DNA of 64,000 nucleotides, from assembly GCA_040954595.2 (NCBI GenBank), contig CM082588.2:1240001-1304000 (forward strand). The letters are read 5' to 3'. Source of the stretch: Balanoglossus misakiensis (taxonomy: Eukaryota; Hemichordata). Numbering within the stretch: the first letter of the stretch is position 1; every line of letters starts with the position of its first letter. The notes under the pieces were generated by a model, which worked only from the letters and a program-made list of their open reading frames with translations, was not told the DNA's origin and made no database searches. The position numbers and the translations under genes were made by a program. This document shows positions 52,950 through 64,000 of this stretch, piece by piece.

Positions 52950-55900
52950 ATAGTCACTTCTTTTAGCAAGCCACTTTTGTTACTGAAATACATACTCCTT
53001 TTCAGTTAGTTACCCAGTGAAAAAATGTTTCACTGAGAGGGAAAAAAAGACACCTGGATAGTTTCTAGTAAATAGAAACAATTCATTTGGGAAACACTGA
53101 AAATTGAATAAAAGTGGTTTTTGCACACATTGTTTTTGTTCATCATAGTGGCATTTGTTTCCTAGCAGGGGATAATTTCATCAACTGTAATGATTCTTCA
53201 AACTGCTTGATTGTGGATGTAAAAACTTCAGTTGTTTAACTAGAGGGTGGTGATGATGGTTGGTGAAATCATGTCAAGTTCAAACACCTTCAAAGCTTCA
53301 GTTGATGACAGAATTGACATTGAAATTGATGAATGTTGAAACCATATCCTCGATTTATCATTTTGTATTTGTTATACCTCTGTTTTGTGCAAGTCATATC
53401 CATACAATAATAAAGACTTGGGTTTACATGGTTCTACGGTGTTTTTTGTGTGTAGAATGTTGTTGAAGATATATAACTGATTGAGTGTGTGAGAGCAAAA
53501 CCCAAATTTTTATGCCATCCTGGAGTTTTGTAAAGCTTATATTGGTCATCTTAGCTTTATTAAAAGTAATCAATAGAATCATGAAGGGTGCATCAATCTA
53601 CAGTGACTCAAATGCAAAAAATACCATAACTTTACTACAACATCAACTGTCAGAAGATAGCGATTTAATATTCTACGCTGCCAACACTTGCAAGGAAATG
53701 CCTTGTTTCCACTTCAAACGCATTACACATCTGAAAATACTTCTGATTCTCATTGCAGATTTCTGCCATGTTTAACAAATGAAAGTTCACACGCTTAGAG
53801 AAAAACTGACAAAAGGTAAACAAGTTGAACAAGTAAGTTCTACTTGCAAACTAGAAAGAACTGAATGATGTGTCATGTGATAAAGATGACCAAGATGATT
53901 TCAAAAAGCATTTAAAAAAAGCATAAAATTAAAGTCCACAGTTCCAACTTTCATGTGCACAACTAGAATGCCAAATTCATTTGTGGATGAGATTGAGAAT
54001 AGCTGAAAAAGAACCCTCAGTCAAAAGTAATTCTGAGATCGAACAAAATGGTCAGCTTGCTCAATTTTTAGATACAATTTCATTTAATAGTTTTGTCCAT
54101 GGAAAAGTCTTGGTGGAAAAAATACAGACCTAACACGGTTTGTCTTCTCATGGTCTTATATTTCATAAGCTTGCATGGTGACCTCTGTTTTTTTCCTGAC
54201 TTACAAAGAGAATAAAAAAAAAAATCCACAATTAAAAGAACTGACAGAGCTTGAACCTTACCGATTGTAAATCCTGAAGTTTCCTTCTCCATTGCGACTG
54301 CCCTTAACCTATGAAACAATATGCAATGTCAATTTCGAGGTTCACATGGGATAATCTGGAGCAACCAACACATTGATTCCACAAGATGTCTTGTAGAGGT
54401 ACAGAAATCTGCCTGAATCCTGTCTTTGGACGATTTGTAATACATCACAGATTAATTTACATACATAGACAACACATCTGTATGGGATCTGATTGGTTGC
54501 CTTGCGCTGTCACCGACTTGACCTTATCTGACCTCAACAAGCCTCCATGGTTACAACCAATCAAATGCTTTCAGCAGGATTGCTCATGTTTACACCATGA
54601 ATTTCTTTAAAATAGACTTGCATTGTTCTTTACCAGAGGGCACCAAAAAACATCAGCAATGCATAGCACTGACATACCTAAACACTACTTGAGTACTGCA
54701 ACAACTACAGTCCACACACACACAACCTGCTGAAAACAAGATCCTTGAAGTACCGTGTATCAACCCACCTCATAAAGATGCCTGGCTCTGAAACTTGGTA
54801 CTTAAAAACTTGCCACAATCCTAGTGCACACAACTTACTCACAGTAGAACAACCACCTGGGTAGAGTGAACTATTAGTAAACAAATGAACTACAACTAGA
54901 TACATGTAGTTAGTTTGTATCAGAATATTCATCTCTCAACATCCACGTACACCTATGGTAACTGAAAACTTTGCATACTTTCACAAAATTAAAATCGAAC
55001 TTTACAATTTTTTTGTCTTGAAAAATCCCCCTATCCACATTTATAATGGGTCCCCTAACATTGGCGTAGTGGGCTCTCTGATGCTTTTAAACTTTCAAGT
55101 GAAGCTTCATGCATCATACTTTAACCCTTTGCCCTCTGATCCCCCCTCCCCTTATGCGAATTATCCTTCAGAAGTTTTCTTCCAATATGGGTTCAGACGA
55201 GTAAGGTCTTCTTGAGAACACATTCTGTAAGTCTAAAAATATGGACTGGATAACACACTTGCCAAAAGAGGACAAAGGTTCCGCAACACATTAGGAATTC
55301 CCCATCAGAAATTCTGGCCACTGACAAAAATAAACGCAACTATGTACTATTTAAAAACGAATGTGTATCCCCACATGGTTGTACAACTTTCCTCCATCAA
55401 TACTACATTCTCAACACCATATAACAACTACAGTAGAGCACACAAGAAAGTCAAAACCTGGGGGGTTAAAAATAAAATGTGAAATGCACAGTGAGCCTAT
55501 TTGGACCACTGTGCCTACTTACACGCCAGAAGTTTTCTAAAGATTCTCTTTGCTTCTCTACAGATCTTGCTTTGACTGACTTGACCCCAACTCCACCACA
55601 ACAGCATAATTAGCATTACCTACGTTTGCCACGATTGTTGTCTTCGATATAACTGCCTTCATGTCGTGCTATTATTAATTCAGTGGGTTCAATTTACAAT
55701 ATGGTTTGAACACTTTGGTATGTAGTGTTAAGTTTTATCACAAAACTAATAAAATTTGCCACACCAACCTGTGAAATTCTGATCACAGTGAGAATATTGC
55801 CTGTGACTGGTCTTTGATATAGTTCTGCAAATTATGCTCCCTTTCCCAACTTCTCAGATGCGTGATTCAATCTAGAAAGCACAAACTACTATCTTCACAA

Positions 55901-56500
55901 ATTCTTGGAACAGCCTTGTGTTATCCAAGACAATCACCCCAAAATTACTTTGTTTCATAGTTGGTATGGCAAAGTCTCCCTGTTTCTTGACAACAAAACC
56001 AACCTTAGACACACAGGATCTCACCACAGTACTGAATCAGACAATGAATTGTACATTTTGTGCCAAAACGATATTTTAACATTTCACTTTCTTTCATGGA
56101 TTTTGTGTCGCACTGCTGTGAGGTCTGTGGCCAAGGGTCTTAATATGCAAACTTCCTCTCCATTATCAACCTCAAATCAGGGTTATAAAAATAAAAAACT
56201 TGTAAGATTTATTTCAAGTTTCGTTACTTTCTGAATTGGCATGAAAATCTCCACCAACGACGTTTAAAAAATACTCTTGATATTGCAGCTACGTGTCACC
56301 ACCAACACAGAACACTGTACAAGTAAAAAGGCAGAGTCAATGGAGAATTTCATCATAAGTCTCAAAGGCCAAACGTGTATATCCTGTGGAAGTGCTAAGT
56401 AATTTCACATGGTGAAGTGTAGCAGGTCAAGTCTCCTCAACTAACACAGGAATGCACAATTTTGGAAATCGAATGAAGAGCGTGTAAATAATGCAGAGAA
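52950..56500. other. convergent intergenic region, SOD1 and SCAF 3' ends
   Basis: AT-rich with no conserved coding segment. The SOD1 3' UTR ends near 53130. A minus-strand AATAAA (TTTATT near 56208) could end the SCAF transcript. An inverted pair of GATTGG boxes at 54490-54563 is the only structure noticed. Confidence 0.45.
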
Positions 56501-59500
56501 TCAAGCAGAGGCCTGTTCTGTTGGTTTTTCCGGTTCAGCATTTTCCATAGCCTTGGCGTTACTCTCGGTAGTCGCATCAGTACTGTCAAACTGAGGCTGT
56601 TGTTTCGCGTCATCGCTTTTGTGCTCCTGTGTTGCAGTTGTCTCACACGCAGTTTCATTTCCCTGAGAATCATTCAGCTCAATCTTTTGGTGAACAGCGC
56701 TTGTGTGATTATTCACAACAGGTGGCGTTTCCACCACCTGGTCACTTGGTGGCGCTATGCTTTGATCGTACTTCGTATTATCCCGTGCATCATTTCCCGC
56801 ATCTACGACAGGCGCGCTTTCCTCCTTTTGAGTTGTCACAGCATCCTGTTCTGTAGTCCCAATTGCTCCTTTTTCTGCCGTTTCTTCAGTGTCTTTCGGT
56901 CTGTCCGGGAGTTTAAGTTCCACGTTCGATTCCTCCTCCTTGCTGACTTCATCACGTTTCTCTGTCGTACTCTCTTCAATACGTGACTCCGATGGTTGAG
57001 CTGGCTGGTCTGCACCTTGCTTGTTGTCAGGCTCTTGATTATCAACATCAAACCTTCCCCTTTTATTCTCATTTTCAGAATTATCACTATCGAATCTACT
57101 CCTCACTCGGTCTCTTTGGTCATGAAATTCTCGATCTCCGCCACGTCTGTCTCTGTCCTCTCTGTGCCAGTCTCTGCGACGATTATCCCTATCCCAGTTG
57201 CGCTCATAGTCACGGTTGCGATCACGATCCCTATCACGGGGATTTTCCCTGTCTCTATCACGACTATTATCCCTATCCCTATCCCTGTCTCTACCTCGAT
57301 CCCAATCCTTTTCTCTCCGATCCGGCAGCCTGTTTTCTCTCCAATCCCCCCTCTCATGTCTGTCAAAGCCACGGTCTCTCCATTCCCGTCTGTCCGTCAT
57401 ACCACGGCCCCGCCCATCTCTCACACCACGGTCAAATGAACTTGAAGCGGCATCAAATCCCCGCTCACGATCTCTCTCCCTGTCCGCTGTGTTCCATTTT
57501 TCATTAAAGATGCCTCTGTTTGGAGCCCTCTCTTCAACTTGCGGTCCCCAGCGGTCTGGCCTGTCCTGGTTAAATCCTCTCTTGGTTTCTGATCTATTGA
57601 ATCTGTCCTGGAATTCATTCTGCTTGAAGTCGCTGTCATCACTACTGGAGAGCCGTCGTTCATCCACATCCCGAGCAGCCGAAAAACGATCCCTGTTGTT
57701 GAAATGGGAACTGAGCACCTGGGAAACCCCCGGCCCGTCACTGGGCTGCCCAGTGCCTGTAACACCGGCAGATATATTTGCTGTTGCACCCCGTAGACCT
57801 GGCAATGGGTACTGAACAGTGCCTTGTGGAAGCCCTGGCTTGGACCCCAAGACGCTTTGCTGGTCACCTTGTCCCATGGAAGGAGTTACACCTACACCCG
57901 GCATTCTGGGCGCCATTCCCGGTACAATCATACCTGGTCGGATCGCACCCGGAGGCAACTGACCAGGAATCATACCGGGCATGTGCGGTAATGCTTGTGG
58001 GTTCACTTGACTCTGACCTCCTCGTATATTGATACTCATAAGAGTGGGTATCTGACCCCCAGCAGTCGTGGTTGCTAAGACTGGTCTGTTCATGATGCCA
58101 CCAGGCCCTGGTGAAGGCAGCAGAGGCAGCCTCAGTCCACTCTGCATATCCTGAACAGTAGTCGGAGTTGATGTGACTGCGCTAGGCATTTGAGATGTTG
58201 GACCCACGCCTTGGTTCATCTGGTTCTGACGCATAGCGGCCATTCCGATCACCATTCGAACTCCCAACTGATTCATCATGCCTTGCATGAAGGGCATTCG
58301 CTGACCTTGACCTTGCATGGGAGTGGCAGCAATGGATGTCACAGGGCCTTTTTGCTGCCCCTGAAGACCTGCAAAGTCTGAGGGCATGGTTAGTTTGGGT
58401 TGGATCATGCCGGGCTGATCCCCAGCTCCCGGTTTGCCAATATGGCTGGCAATCTGTTGCTGGGTCAGATGAAGCTGAGTCATCTTTGCTATTTTGTTTG
58501 AATCTTGCTGAGATGTGGATGAACTGTCACCCTGGCCGGGAAATCCAATTTTTGAGTCGATTTTTTCAGCATCTGATCCATTCTTTCTGTTGTTGTCTTG
58601 TGGTTGGGTTTGAGTTTGGCCAACGGGGGGCACGGGTCCAGGTGGCATTTGCCCCAGCATTCCAGGTGGTGGCACTCCCATTGGCGGTCTTGGAAAACCG
58701 GGCATGCCATGATACGGAGGAGGTGGCACTGAAGGGTTGAATCCAGGAAAGGGTGGGAAGGGCAGATTTGATGGATATCCTGGTGGCCGTACTAACATCC
58801 CACCAGCCGGCAAATTAGGTGGCAGCCCGGTCATATTCTGTGGGGTCTGTGGTGTGGTCTGTAAGGGTGTACTGCCTGGGGTCTGACTTGGGGTTCCCTG
58901 GTCTGTTATGGGCGTTCCCTGCTGACTTGCAGCAGCAGCGTCCCCTGCCTGAGCTGCAGCCATAGCTATCAAATCATCTTGTGTCATCTTGGCCAGATCT
59001 TTCTTTTCTTCACCTTCTCCATCTTCAGCTAAGGAAGAGGCAAAACAGAAAAGCATGATGATGAATCACATTTCTCAACATACAAATCCAAAATGAAAAA
59101 CTGAAATCCACTGAAGCTATTTTCTGAATATGATTGTTTATCCTTACTTTAATATTCTACCCCCTTACCTTTTCTTAACTCTGGCGGCAGTGTTTCTTTG
59201 TCAATCATACCACCCTCAGACAGTGACCCGAGATCGACTTGCTTTGGTAGTTTGTCCCATGGGATATACATCACTCCCAGATCAACTTCCCAATATTTCT
59301 TGTAAGTGTTTCCTTTTGTGCCTTTGTTTGTTGCCCACGTCATCTGTCAGGAATAAAAGAACAGTGCAATCATACCCATCCATAGGTCAAACACAAAGAC
59401 AGACAACACATTTCTTAGCCTATAAGTCCAACTGCCATCGCATATGACAAATAAAGGCTGAAACAGACTTGCTGGGATGAAAATATCATTTACCTTGATG

Positions 59501-62500
59501 AGGTTGCCATGTATCTTCACATTCTTCAGTTTCTGTAATGCTCTGTAAGCATCCTGTCTATGCACCATACACACAAATGCACATCCTCTTGGAGGAATCA
59601 TCTGTAAAAACAATTACAACACCTCTGTATATTTAGTATCTTTAATATCTTTCCATTTCTTGATGCATTGTCAAGCCATGCCTCTAACTAAGAAAGCTTC
59701 TGATTGGCTATACTTACATCAATAGATTGGATTGGTCCATATTCTTCGAAGGTATCTTTGATGTCTTTTTCACTGGTAGTTTTGGTCAGATGTCCTAACC
59801 AGATTGTAGTGGAGCATACTGCAAGGGACAAAGACAACATCAATCATCACAGCAACTAGGCAAGTTCTTCTCACTCAGGTACGAAAAAGTGACTGGTGTT
59901 CATGCAGACAAAACATTGACTTACCTGTCAAATGTTTGGTTTTGATCGGTGGTAGACCTTTCTTCTGTCTCTCCTTCTCCCGCTCTCTCTCCTTGCGTCT
60001 TTCCTTGTGCCTTGGTGATCTTGACCTGGATCGGGACCGAGTCCTCTTTCTCCTGGAGCGGCTCCTGGACCGAGACCTTGACCTACGGCGGCGACGACGT
60101 GGCGACCTTGACCTAGAGCGACTTCTGGAACGAAATCTTCTTGGAGATCGCGATCTGCGCCTCCTGTCTTCAAGTCTGTCATCGTCACTTTCCTTCCTCC
60201 AGCTGATTGAATCATCCTCATTGCTGCCAGTCCTGATGGCATCTTCTTCCAAATCCATTGGCTCTGACTTCTGGTGCATGTGACCCATTTCTTGAAGCTG
60301 AAAGCGAGAAAGAGTCTCAATGACATCATCAACATCCCCGACTGGATATACTGAGCCTCCAACATCTCATAAAACTGGTCTGGAGCCAGCAAATCGTAGA
60401 GTTTCACAAGGATGCCACATGAAAACAACTCAACAAATTTAAATGAGCACAACAACATAGATAACTTCTCATATCCAAATGATATAATGAAAAGATGCCA
60501 ACTTCATCCGAACACTGAGAGTAACACTTCAACATACCGGCAGTGATTGGTTGAATGTTTGCTGAAACTGCTGCAGGTGCTTTTGCTGTTCCTGCTGAAG
60601 TAGAAGTCTCTGCTTCAGCTGTTCTTGCAGACTTGGTGCCGCCTCGCCTTTCTTCAGAGACTGCGTCAGCTGCTGGATCAGTTCAACGTTGGGGAACGAC
60701 GGCGGAGCAGTAGTCGAGGAAACCCTGCAAAATTATTGATCCAATAAAGATATTGTGATCTTCCAAATGGCTGCATCATGGTTAGAATACTTGAAAAGTG
60801 GACACAAACCTCAAGTAACAGACTTCAATGTACTTACCCGACTGGTGGCAGTGTTTCAGTTGCTGGCGATGGTTTCTTGTCAGTTTTATCATGATGGTCT
60901 TCATCCTCGTCTCCATAGTCAAAGTCCAATAACGCCTGCAAAAATCACCCACATAATCATCGCTTTGTTAAGATTGGTACTTGGGATAAACGTTGGGTAC
61001 CAGGGTTCCCAAGACATTTCACTAGGTTTCCCCATGGTATATCAGTGCAGCTTAGTTGTAATCTGCTTACCTTGTTGAACCCTGAGGTTTTCTCGTCAGA
61101 CTGTTGGGTTCCAGTCGCCCCACCAGGTTTCTTGACAGCAGCTGCAGTCGCAACAGCCAGCGAGGCGCTCAGAGCCTGTATCTGCGCCATGAAGGAGTTA
61201 TCCAGCTGCGGCGGCTTCGGCGACGGATGCGCCTGCTTCTGGATCTGCTGCTGCAGTTCTTGCAGCTGCTGCAGGGTCTGTTGTTGTTGATGCTGTGCCT
61301 CCTGCGTCTGTTGGATGAGCTGCTGCAGCGACGCCATGGTGGGTGGAGTGGTCTCTGTTTTGGCTGGTTGGGAGTCGGTGTCCGACCAGCCTGACCATCC
61401 TGTCCCTTCCTGCTTTGGGGGAGTGGTCTCTTCCTTTGCTGTGGCTTCTGCATTTTGTCCTGCTACTGCTACTGCTAGTTCTGGGTTAGCCATATCAAGT
61501 AGGGGCTGAATTATCTCGGCACTGAAGACACCATTTTTCTGCCACAGGTTCAGCACCCTCACCACTTTGGCCTTGTCGTCCGGTGGACACTTGAACAGAT
61601 GCTGAAATGTGGCGGTCACGTTCTTGGCAAACCTGGGGGCAAACACGTCCTTTTCGGCCCCGAACTAGACAAAACAGAAATCAAAAAGATGTAGAGTACA
61701 GTTATCTTCAAGAAGCACTGATCATTATATACCACTATGCACAGATATGTAAGAATCATGGGAACAAACTTTGACCCTGTGACCTTTTACACAGACAAAC
61801 AAAAAGCTAAAAACAAAACTGAAAGTGACCAGGTATATTACTGTTAGCTGGTTTGACAGTTTTATTTTTATGCAACAAGTACATACCTGATGTCTGGACT
61901 GTCTAACTATTGAATCAATGACGTATAGACCGGGAATCTTGTACTCTGGTCGACACTGAAAATAAAGTAAAATATGAAGTGTGACATTCACATCCTGACA
62001 AGATTTTGGTTTCAGTTTGAAAAGACTTTTCTAATCTTCAATCTCATGTTACTTACATCATGATGTCACCATAGCGACTAACATTCCTACCTTTTGGATG
62101 AATTTCTCCACACTCTGAACGACATGCTTGTAGAATTTGATCGCTTTTATGGCAGACTTCGTCACCGATGTCATCTTTGCCCTGGAGATTGGCGGCTTGC
62201 ATTCATAGATGCTGGACAGCTGTGTGGGAAAAGCCATGAGAAATCAAGGTAAGATTTCTTCTGGATCATACACTCTCGATCAAAACTGGGATTGGGCATG
62301 CAGTGTGCCTTGCTAACAATAATGTTGTTTCATATTTAATTAATCATGTTGCATCAATGGAGCAAAGAGATGAAACATAACACCAGCGAAATCAACCCGG
62401 ACCACGCAGTAAAGCTGGGAATGGTGAAAAGGATTACTTTAATACTACGAAACGTACAATGGTTGCGAAATGAAATCGCCTTGTGTTTGATGATATTAAT

Positions 62501-62838
62501 CAGTGAACTCACAGGTTGTGCACGCGTTGCCAAGCAGGGCACGTCACAGCCTCTGTACGCCCTCGTATGTGGCATGAAATGTACATGTCGCGTAATTAAT
62601 ACCCGAATACGCGGAAAATTATGGTATTCTACTTATTGTCGGCTCGACAAATTTAACACAAAAGTTCTCTGGCCAGCGGATCAATACAAAGCCGACAATC
62701 ATGCCCATGGATCGGAATAATGCAGCGCTTTTGACGCGACGGCGCGCCGGAAACCCTGCAAGTGTAATGCTCCATGCCTAGTCTATTTCCTTTCTTCGCA
62801 AAACTTACCTCATTGTTGAATGTCCTAACAGCATCCAT
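56501..62838 (-). CDS. SCAF4/SCAF8 orthologue, RNA polymerase II CTD-binding SR-related factor
   Basis: Eleven exons in transcript order: 62838-62809, 62219-62091, 61955-61887, 61664-61071, 60935-60838, 60724-60538, 60297-59925, 59818-59718, 59601-59494, 59343-59169, 59028-56501; 1463 residues, longer than human SCAF4 or SCAF8. The N-terminal CID (KPPISRAKMTSVTKSAIKAI to NLWQKNGVFSAEII, residues ~1-135) binds the phosphorylated RNAPII CTD. A Gln-rich segment follows, then an RS domain (~420-500), one RRM (STTIWLGHLTK as RNP2, GCAFVCMV as RNP1), and the conserved VMYIPWDKLP block. The 2.5-kb last exon encodes a Pro/Gly/Met-rich region, a long Arg/Asp-Arg repeat and an acidic tail. Vertebrate SCAF4 and SCAF8 prevent premature poly(A) site use. 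This single gene probably predates their duplication. Confidence 0.95.
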
Positions 62839-63689
62839 GGTGGATCTGGTGTCCTGGCTTATACCGCACTTATAAAACGTTGGTGTGATTCACTCTAAAC
62901 CCATCAAAAGCTTTCAGTTTTGACGTAAATCGGTTCCAAATGAATCAAATTTCGGACACGCAGGTGACTGGAAAATGGCGTGCAACGTGAACATCCCATA
63001 ATATAAGCATGTCTTACTAACAAAGACAGTCATTGGCCATTAGCTCCGATTTCACGTCATGTTGGCCAATCATACACATTGTATTTTTATCGCCATCTTC
63101 CGTGTAAGTTCGTACAGTATCCCATAATCCTTCTCCGAAATTTCAAGATGTCCGCGCCCGGTAAGGAGAGAAACTGGACGAAAGCATTAACATCATAATC
63201 CATGGCCGTCAACTAGCTGCAAGGAAGATAACAACAAAATTTGTGTTGCAAACGCAACCGAACAGGCAAACCAAACATTGGAAAAACAATCATATAGGTA
63301 TATTTGCACCAACAGACGCACAAGGGACGGACCACATTATATGGTGGGAGGGGTTGCCATTGAAATAAACAAGCCACAACCTTAAGTGTGTGCACCACAG
63401 TTCCAAACAGCAGTGAAAGTCTGTCTGATAAGTGATATCAGTTCTTATGTAATTTAATGTATACATTTATCTACTTGGCAGTGCATGATTCAGTTACTTG
63501 TCTAGATTATCTATGCATTAGCAAATTGTTTACAAGATGCAAAATAGTTAACAAGGGAACCCTGGGGGTGGTTTTGTTTATACATTCTTACATTTGTTGT
63601 ATCTTATCTTTTCCAGTGATGCATTATGAATAGGCTACTAGGGTGCAATGCGATGGGTCACACTCTCTTTGTGCTGAAAATCTAAGGAC
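62839..63689. promoter_or_regulatory. divergent SCAF/last-gene promoter and 5' UTR
   Basis: Contains inverted and direct CCAAT boxes (GGCCATTAGC, GGCCAATCAT near 63062) and a composite ETS/YY1 site (CGGAAGATGGCG on the minus strand, ~63092-63103). ATG TCC GCG CCC G at 63148 ends at a GTAAGG donor. Joined to the acceptor TTTTCCAG at ~63616 it gives only a nine-codon ORF, so it is probably an upstream ORF in the 5' UTR of the next gene. Confidence 0.45.
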
Positions 63690-64000
63690 ATGGCAAGAGC
63701 AATGCAAACCAGGAGGCTGTTCATTGTACTTATTTTAGCATGTTTCGGCTTTGGGTGCCTGATTGCCATAGTCAACTTGGCCAGTATCGAACTTGATGAA
63801 CTGGATGCCTTGTTTGTGGATGGTCCCAAGTTGCACTCACACTCACACTCACACTCACATGGCAGAAGGGACGAAGAGACTGGAAAGGAAGTTGAACTGC
63901 CGAAGTCTAACAATGGAGATGTTTCTGCTGATATCCACGATCATCTTGACAGAAGAAACCCAAAAATTGCAGGTGTACTACAGATGAAACAGCCTTCAGA
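63690..64000 (+). CDS. type II membrane protein, N-terminal part, cut by window end
   Basis: Open from the ATG at 63690 through the window end (103 residues seen). MARAMQTRR precedes a hydrophobic segment (residues ~10-28, FIVLILACFGFGCLIAIV), a signal anchor like those of Golgi glycosyltransferases and sulfotransferases. A His-Ser repeat (HSHSHSHSH, from a CACTCA hexanucleotide run at ~63833-63860) and a polar stem follow. The catalytic part would lie beyond the window, so family is unknown. A possible donor GCAG|GTGTAC near 63970 could end the exon earlier. Confidence 0.6.
   Translation, partial: MARAMQTRRLFIVLILACFGFGCLIAIVNLASIELDELDALFVDGPKLHSHSHSHSHGRRDEETGKEVELPKSNNGDVSADIHDHLDRRNPKIAGVLQMKQPS

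Noticed and set aside
56983-57815. Long plus-strand ORFs opposite the SCAF last exon
   Set aside because: Mirror of the Arg/Asp-Arg repeat codons on the minus strand; such repeats keep the opposite frames open.
63148-63190. Separate small gene starting MSAPGKERNW
   Set aside because: Read through it stops after 16 codons; spliced to the next acceptor it stops after 9. Better seen as a 5' UTR upstream ORF.

Overview
Eukaryotic, metazoan DNA. Genes are split by GT-AG introns with animal-type splice signals, typically 70-1000 bp long, and the conserved proteins are full-length animal orthologues: CUL5, the prefoldin subunit VBP1, UTP11, Cu/Zn SOD1, SCAF4/8 and CHD1L. Protein similarity, compact introns and a tail-to-tail SOD1/SCAF pair (the arrangement of human SOD1 and SCAF4) suggest a marine invertebrate, perhaps a non-vertebrate deuterostome such as an acorn worm or amphioxus. 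The species cannot be fixed by eye.

Layout. 1-10.3 kb: a coiled-coil protein with a C-terminal CAP-Gly domain (+), at least 13 exons and two possible first exons. 11.5-11.9 kb: a decayed non-LTR reverse-transcriptase fragment. 12.2-16.0 kb: an unrecognised protein of about 894 residues (+), with three copies of an internal motif and a duplicated promoter/first-exon block upstream. 16.7-22.8 kb: CHD1L/ALC1 (+), SNF2 ATPase plus macro domain, with an extra C-terminal BRCT domain and two U12-type introns. 22.8-31 kb: gene-poor repeat territory, with inverted repeats, a 59-bp satellite in a higher-order array, an about 151-bp satellite inside a duplicated block, a 41-bp minisatellite and a perfect 33-bp hairpin. 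32.5-38.6 kb: CUL5 (-), head-to-head with VBP1 (+, 38.8-44.6 kb). An intronless type II membrane sulfotransferase-like gene lies inside a VBP1 intron. 45.9-47.0 kb: an intronless class A GPCR. 47.8-49.8 kb: UTP11. 50.5-52.9 kb: SOD1. 56.5-62.8 kb: SCAF4/8 (-). From 63.7 kb: the start of a type II membrane protein, cut by the window end.

This is ordinary eukaryotic gene neighbourhood rather than a pathway cluster. Shared control is plausible only at the two head-to-head promoters (CUL5/VBP1 and SCAF/last gene). Exon coordinates were assigned by hand from splice consensus, reading-frame continuity and remembered family sequences. In each conserved gene every junction keeps frame, and total lengths agree closely with human CUL5, UTP11 and SOD1.
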